In this document: piece by piece, positions 60,748 to 64,000 of the stretch
How positions within the stretch are numbered: position 1 is the stretch's first letter
Layout of the letters: every line of letters starts with the position of its first letter
Source: Syntrophaceae bacterium UBA2251
GTDB lineage: Bacteria; Desulfobacterota; Syntrophia; Syntrophales; UBA2251
Assembly (NCBI GenBank): GCA_002347815.1
Contig: DDXV01000048.1
Coordinates: 6,585-70,584 of the forward strand
Length of the DNA: 64,000 bases
Reading direction: 5' to 3'
Program-made: the position numbers and the translations under genes
The notes under the pieces: generated by a model
Told to the model about the DNA's origin: nothing
The model's input: the letters and a program-made list of their open reading frames with translations, nothing else
The model's database searches: none

Positions 60748-61968
60748 TCAGATCCCCCCGGACTTCACAAGCGTGGACTCCCTGAGCCTCGCCGTCAGGA
60801 AGACGTTGAGCGCCATCAGGACGAGAAACACGATCATGACCGACGTCTTGGAGTCGCTCCCCGCCGCCAGGACATCCATGCCGATGACAAAGACGATTCC
60901 CGAAATCTGCCCCGCCAGCAGGAGCAGGCCCTGCGACGTGGCCTCGGGCGCCGGATAGCAGATCTCCGCGCTGTACTGATAGGCGATCGGCCCGCTCGCC
61001 ATCAGGAAAAAACCGAAGGCAAGGCTCGACGCCAGCAATAGCCCGTAGCTGCCGGCGAAGGCCAGGCCGGCGAGGCCGGGAATGGCGAGGATCATGGTGA
61101 CGACGATGAAGATCTTCCGCTTCTGCAGCCTGTCGGAGAAATACGGCAGGATCGCGGCGCCGAGAATGCCGCCCGACATCATCAGCGCCCCCGTGACCCC
61201 CGCCTGCGTGATGTCGAAGCCGCGCGGCCGCACGATCTGTTCGATCCACGTCGTCACCGCGTTGAAGATCCCCAGGGCGATAAAGAAGACGAGCAGAAGG
61301 TAAATCATGTCCCGCTGCCGGAAGATATGCTTCATGCCCGCCAGGACGGCGATCCGCTCGTCATGACCCTGCGGACAGGGCGGCGTGGCCGGACGCTCCC
61401 GGTTGAAGAGCAGGAAGATCACGGCGCCCGCCAATGTCACGGCCCCGTAAATCATCAGCAGGGTTTCCATGCCGTACGTCTTGAAGAGCGGCGGGGTTAA
61501 GGCCATCGCCAGAATGATGCCGACAAACTGCGCCAGCACGCTGATGCCGGCCTGGGTCGCCCGCTCGCGCAGGGGGAACCAGCGGACGCCCACCTTGGTG
61601 ACGGAATTCAGGACGAAGGGCTGGCCGACGGCGACCAGGGCATAGCTCTACCCGCAGACGCCCTTCATGAATCCGAAGACGCCCATCAGGACGGCGCCGA
61701 TGCCGATGCCGATGCCGATGCCGATCCGGATCCCCCAGGTGTCGATGATATAAGAGGCCGGGAGGGAGACAAAGATGTAGACGATCATGAAGATCAGGGA
61801 GAGGAGGTCGATCTGTATGGCGGGCGCCCCATAAAATGCGACCGCCTCGCTCGTGATGGGCGCAAAGGTGATCCACTGCACCTGCATCAGGGCGTTGAGA
61901 AGAAAATAAACCAGGAGCACAACCCATCGATAGCGGTAGACCCTGAACGCCGTCCGTTCCATCGGCAT
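60748..61968 (-). pseudogene. MFS transporter interrupted by an in-frame amber codon
   Basis: The frame from ATG 61968 (GGGGGGGAT upstream) is broken once, by TAG at 61650-61648, and then continues in the same frame to the stop at 60748. Both halves are MFS: the first ~106 residues hold helices 1-3 (WVVLLVYFLLNALMQVQWITFAP, IFMIVYIFVSLPASYIID). The second begins SYALVAVGQPFVLNSVTKVGVRWFPLRERAT, the conserved loop and next helices, and continues with about eight more. The transporter would import the operon's substrate. The amber may be a sequencing error, a recent mutation or a real loss. Confidence 0.85.
61696..61725. repeat. Hexanucleotide tandem repeat in the MFS gene
   Basis: Five perfect copies of GCCGAT (ATCGGC on the coding strand) encode an Ile-Gly repeat within a membrane helix. 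Copy-number slippage would change the helix length by two residues without shifting frame. It is next to the amber codon. Confidence 0.85.
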
Positions 61969-62088
61969 ATCCCCCCCTCTGATGGCATACCGTTAAAAGA
62001 ACCTTCCCCCCAATGAAAACCGGGGGCGTGAGACGAGGTGGCGCCGTTCAGACGCCGGGCGTCCCGCGAAAGTCATTCCTCCTTCACT

Positions 62089-63483
62089 TCATCCGCCGGC
62101 ACGGAAACGGCCATAACGGCAGGAGGCGGCCAGGGCCCGGGCGGCGTTCTCGGGGGAACTGACCAGGGAAATGTCCGCTCCATACACCTTGCGGACATGG
62201 TCGCACCAGGAGGCCCCTCCCACCGTGAACATCAGGATCGGCTTGCCCGGGGCGAGCCGTCGCCATTCCTGAGGATCGCCGAACATGGATCCGACATCGA
62301 CACCCAATTCAGTATATTTTTGCATGACGATTTCGGGAATCACGGGCACGGCAATGATGCCGTCTATCCGCGGGTCCGCGAGGGCGGCCTTGATCGCGGC
62401 ATCGTAAATGCCCGAAGGACCGAGATCGAGGGGATTCTTCACATTCATCCAGGAGGGGGCGATGTCGCGCAAGGCGCAAACCGTCTGCGGCGACAGATCC
62501 GGAAGCTCCAGGCCCCACGCCGTGCAGACGTCCGCCGTCATCACCCCGAACGAACCGGATACCGTCGCGACACAGACACGCGGTCCGGCCATGAGCGGCT
62601 CCCGCGAGAACACGCGGGCCATGTCGAAAAGTTCCTGAAAGGAGGCGGCCCGGATGACGCCCGTTTGCCGGAAAATCGCATCATAGAGTTCATCTTCACC
62701 CGTCAGGCTCCCCGTGTGGGAGGCGGCGGCCTTGCGTCCCGCCTGCGATCGTCCCCCCTTGTAGACCAGAATCGGTTTGCGGCGGGACACGTTCCGGGCC
62801 GCCTCGTAAAAGCGACCGCCGTCTTTCACGCCCTCCAGGTACAGGACGATGACGTCCGTCTGGTCGTCGTCCGCCAGATAGAGGAGGCAATCCGTTTCGT
62901 CCACATCCAGTCGATTCCCGATGGTCACCAGCTTGCTGAAGAAAAGATCCTGCGTCGGCGCCCAGTCGGCCAGGATGTTGCCGAAGGTCCCGCTCTGGGC
63001 GATGACGCCGATGTTCCCCGGCCGCAACGCCTCAAGGTTGACCTGGGTCGTTGTAAAAGATGCGTGTGGATTGATCACGCCGAGACAGTTCGGACCGATG
63101 ACCCGCGTCTGTGAGCCCTTGAGAAGCCTGCGTACTTCCTCTTCCAGGAGCGCCCCTTCCGGGCCCGTCTCGCCGAATCCCGCCGATTCAAGAACGACGG
63201 AGGGACTGCCCAGGTTTATGCAATCCCGGATGACGCGGGGGACCTGAGGCGCCGGCACAACGACAATGGCGAGATCGATGGGAACGGGGACAGCGGCCAG
63301 GTCGGCATGGACGGGCATCCCGTTGATTTCCCTTTCCCGGGGGTTGACCAGGTACAGTCGATCCCGGTAGCCGTTTTTGACCAGGGTTTCCGGGATACCG
63401 CTGCTGAAATTTGCCTTTTTTGACGCACCGACGACGGCCACGGTGCCCGGCTTGAAAAAGGTGTCTGGAAGGGATTTATTCAT
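62089..63483 (-). CDS. ADP-forming acyl-CoA synthetase alpha-subunit-like protein
   Basis: 464 residues: an N-terminal CoA-binding Rossmann domain (VAVVGASKKANFSSGIPETL, DLAIVVVPAPQVPRVI). Two succinyl-CoA-synthetase-like ligase domains follow (VIGPNCLGVINP, GVIAQSGTFGNILADW, LYLEGVKDGGRFYEAA). The phospho-histidine motif AAASHTGSLTGEDELYD is intact. In ACD enzymes this subunit pairs with an ATP-grasp beta subunit, which is not in the window. It makes acyl-CoA + ATP interconvertible with acid + CoA. First gene of the RuBisCO-like operon; AAAGGA is ~14 nt before the ATG, further than usual. Confidence 0.9.
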   Translation of the reverse strand: MNKSLPDTFFKPGTVAVVGASKKANFSSGIPETLVKNGYRDRLYLVNPREREINGMPVHADLAAVPVPIDLAIVVVPAPQVPRVIRDCINLGSPSVVLESAGFGETGPEGALLEEEVRRLLKGSQTRVIGPNCLGVINPHASFTTTQVNLEALRPGNIGVIAQSGTFGNILADWAPTQDLFFSKLVTIGNRLDVDETDCLLYLADDDQTDVIVLYLEGVKDGGRFYEAARNVSRRKPILVYKGGRSQAGRKAAASHTGSLTGEDELYDAIFRQTGVIRAASFQELFDMARVFSREPLMAGPRVCVATVSGSFGVMTADVCTAWGLELPDLSPQTVCALRDIAPSWMNVKNPLDLGPSGIYDAAIKAALADPRIDGIIAVPVIPEIVMQKYTELGVDVGSMFGDPQEWRRLAPGKPILMFTVGGASWCDHVRKVYGADISLVSSPENAARALAASCRYGRFRAGG

Positions 63484-63641
63484 GGGCCACGTTTATATCC
63501 TTTCAAGGCATCGATCTGCACGGCTGGAGGGAATGCGTCCGATTCACCCGGATCGTCGCGTCACCCGCCCCCGGATACCACATTCCACGTCGGGATGCCC
63601 GGACTTTCGGTCCTGATCGTGCGGGATCCTGCTCCCCCGCA

Positions 63642-63818
63642 TCATTTCCCGAACCAGAGCAGGGTGAACATCCCGAGCTGCTCCCTGCAGTCCGGACACA
63701 GCTGCCCCGTGTAATAACCGCTGATGTCTTCCAGAAATATCCGGCCCAGTTCTTCAACCGGCGTTGTGGACCCCTCCGGCTCATCATATTCTCGCAAGCA
63801 TCGCCTGCAAACGGTCAC
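63642..63818 (-). CDS. Small zinc-ribbon-like protein
   Basis: 58 residues from GTG 63818: two CxxC pairs (VCRRCLREY near the start and QLCPDCREQLGMF near the end) suggest a zinc ribbon. No ribosome site is clear. The GTG overlaps the TGA that ends the broken transposase frame, so its true start may have been removed by the insertion. Function unknown; it might be an adaptor or a regulator. Its stop is 158 bp upstream of the acyl-CoA synthetase gene. Confidence 0.5.
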   Translation of the reverse strand: MTVCRRCLREYDEPEGSTTPVEELGRIFLEDISGYYTGQLCPDCREQLGMFTLLWFGK

Positions 63819-64000
63819 GAGGATCCCCGGTGGTAGTACACCGGCAGCGCGGACTTCTGGCCGAACAGCATCGCGAGGTTCAGCTGGGGGAGCTTCTCCT
63901 TGTCGCGGTTGTGACCCCATTTGATGAATTCGTTGAGTTCCGAATACGACGACACCGACGTGATGTCGTAGAAGATGTAGTCGTCCTCCAGGACCTTGCC
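63815..64000 (-). mobile_element. Truncated IS1634-type transposase fragment
   Basis: Read from the right edge, the minus strand encodes GKVLEDDYIFYDITSVSSYS, then a WGHNRDKEKLPQ block and NLAMLFGQKSALPVYYHR. These are hallmark blocks of IS1634 (IS4-group) transposases. The frame then ends at a TGA (63817-63815) after a few unrelated residues, although the family continues for a few hundred more. The element is therefore broken or decayed here, with the zinc-ribbon gene starting at the break. No terminal inverted repeat can be seen. Confidence 0.82.

Noticed and set aside
61648..61650. Pyrrolysine codon in the MFS gene
   Set aside because: Pyrrolysine is known in methylamine methyltransferases, not MFS proteins; no PYLIS-like context or pyl genes are seen. 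A mutation or error is simpler.
1..64000. tRNA, rRNA genes and CRISPR arrays
   Set aside because: I looked for T-loop-like GTTCRANNC motifs with cloverleaf arms and for regularly spaced repeats and found none in intergenic DNA.

Overview
This is a GC-rich, densely packed chromosomal window from a Gram-negative anaerobe, most likely a deltaproteobacterium (Desulfobacterota) of the Syntrophales/Syntrophobacterales type. The pointers are many lipoproteins and outer-membrane-type proteins, the carD - PIN/TRAM - ispDF - gltX order typical of that group, a biotin-dependent acyl-CoA carboxyltransferase/decarboxylase subunit, an ADP-forming acyl-CoA synthetase-type protein and many radical-SAM/Fe-S proteins. 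The taxonomic call is an inference from context. I found no rRNA, tRNA or CRISPR array. The only mobile element is a broken transposase at the right edge.

Layout, left to right. (1) 1-7617, minus strand: mutL, miaA, a TPR/SLH lipoprotein, valS and nadC (cut by the left edge). (2) 7735-18283, minus: a block of exported proteins (FlgT-like, TPR-CsgG, CsgG-FN3, GNA1162-FN3-beta-helix, LPP20-like), with a small exported protein and a metallo-hydrolase inside. It has a good promoter at 18374-18402 and an intrinsic terminator at 7664-7696. Several of its members carry the same TolB-N/CsgG-like fold, which suggests one cell-envelope machine. (3) 18399-21416: rfbD, truA and pgk. (4) 21622-24502: a carboxyltransferase and a histone-H1-like Lys/Ala-rich gene with a second, in-frame internal start. 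(5) 24706-32374, minus: gltX, ispDF fusion, PIN/TRAM, carD, a radical SAM protein, a LysM/degenerate-LytM lipoprotein, pcm and a small unknown. (6) 32600-36790: a circularly permuted cofactor-independent phosphoglycerate mutase, a macro-domain protein, a degenerate MoaE-like protein (minus), a nitrilase-family hydrolase and an RRM RNA-binding protein with a promoter-leader-terminator arrangement. (7) 36874-48270: an M29 aminopeptidase, lipoprotein MsrAB, DciA-like, tRNA methyltransferase, DUF1015, a YqiA-like hydrolase, NIL-ferredoxin, an mtaB-rnc-radical SAM operon and an iron alcohol dehydrogenase. (8) 48346-52875, minus: transglutaminase-like protein, ABC ATPase and permease operon, plus a thioesterase. 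(9) 53191-63483: a Tat-exported D-aminoacylase-like amidohydrolase (plus), a phospholipase C-like protein, and a minus-strand operon of acyl-CoA synthetase alpha-type protein, MFS transporter (broken by an amber codon), FGGY kinase, class III aminotransferase and RuBisCO-like protein, closed by a strong terminator. (10) 63642-64000: a small zinc-ribbon protein abutting a truncated IS1634-type transposase.

The two most remarkable items are the permuted phosphoglycerate mutase (all segments of the enzyme present, C-terminal half first, with a 26-bp perfect palindrome at the fusion joint) and the RuBisCO-like-protein operon, whose gene combination suggests an undescribed catabolic route for a phosphorylated, amino- or hydroxy-substituted acid.
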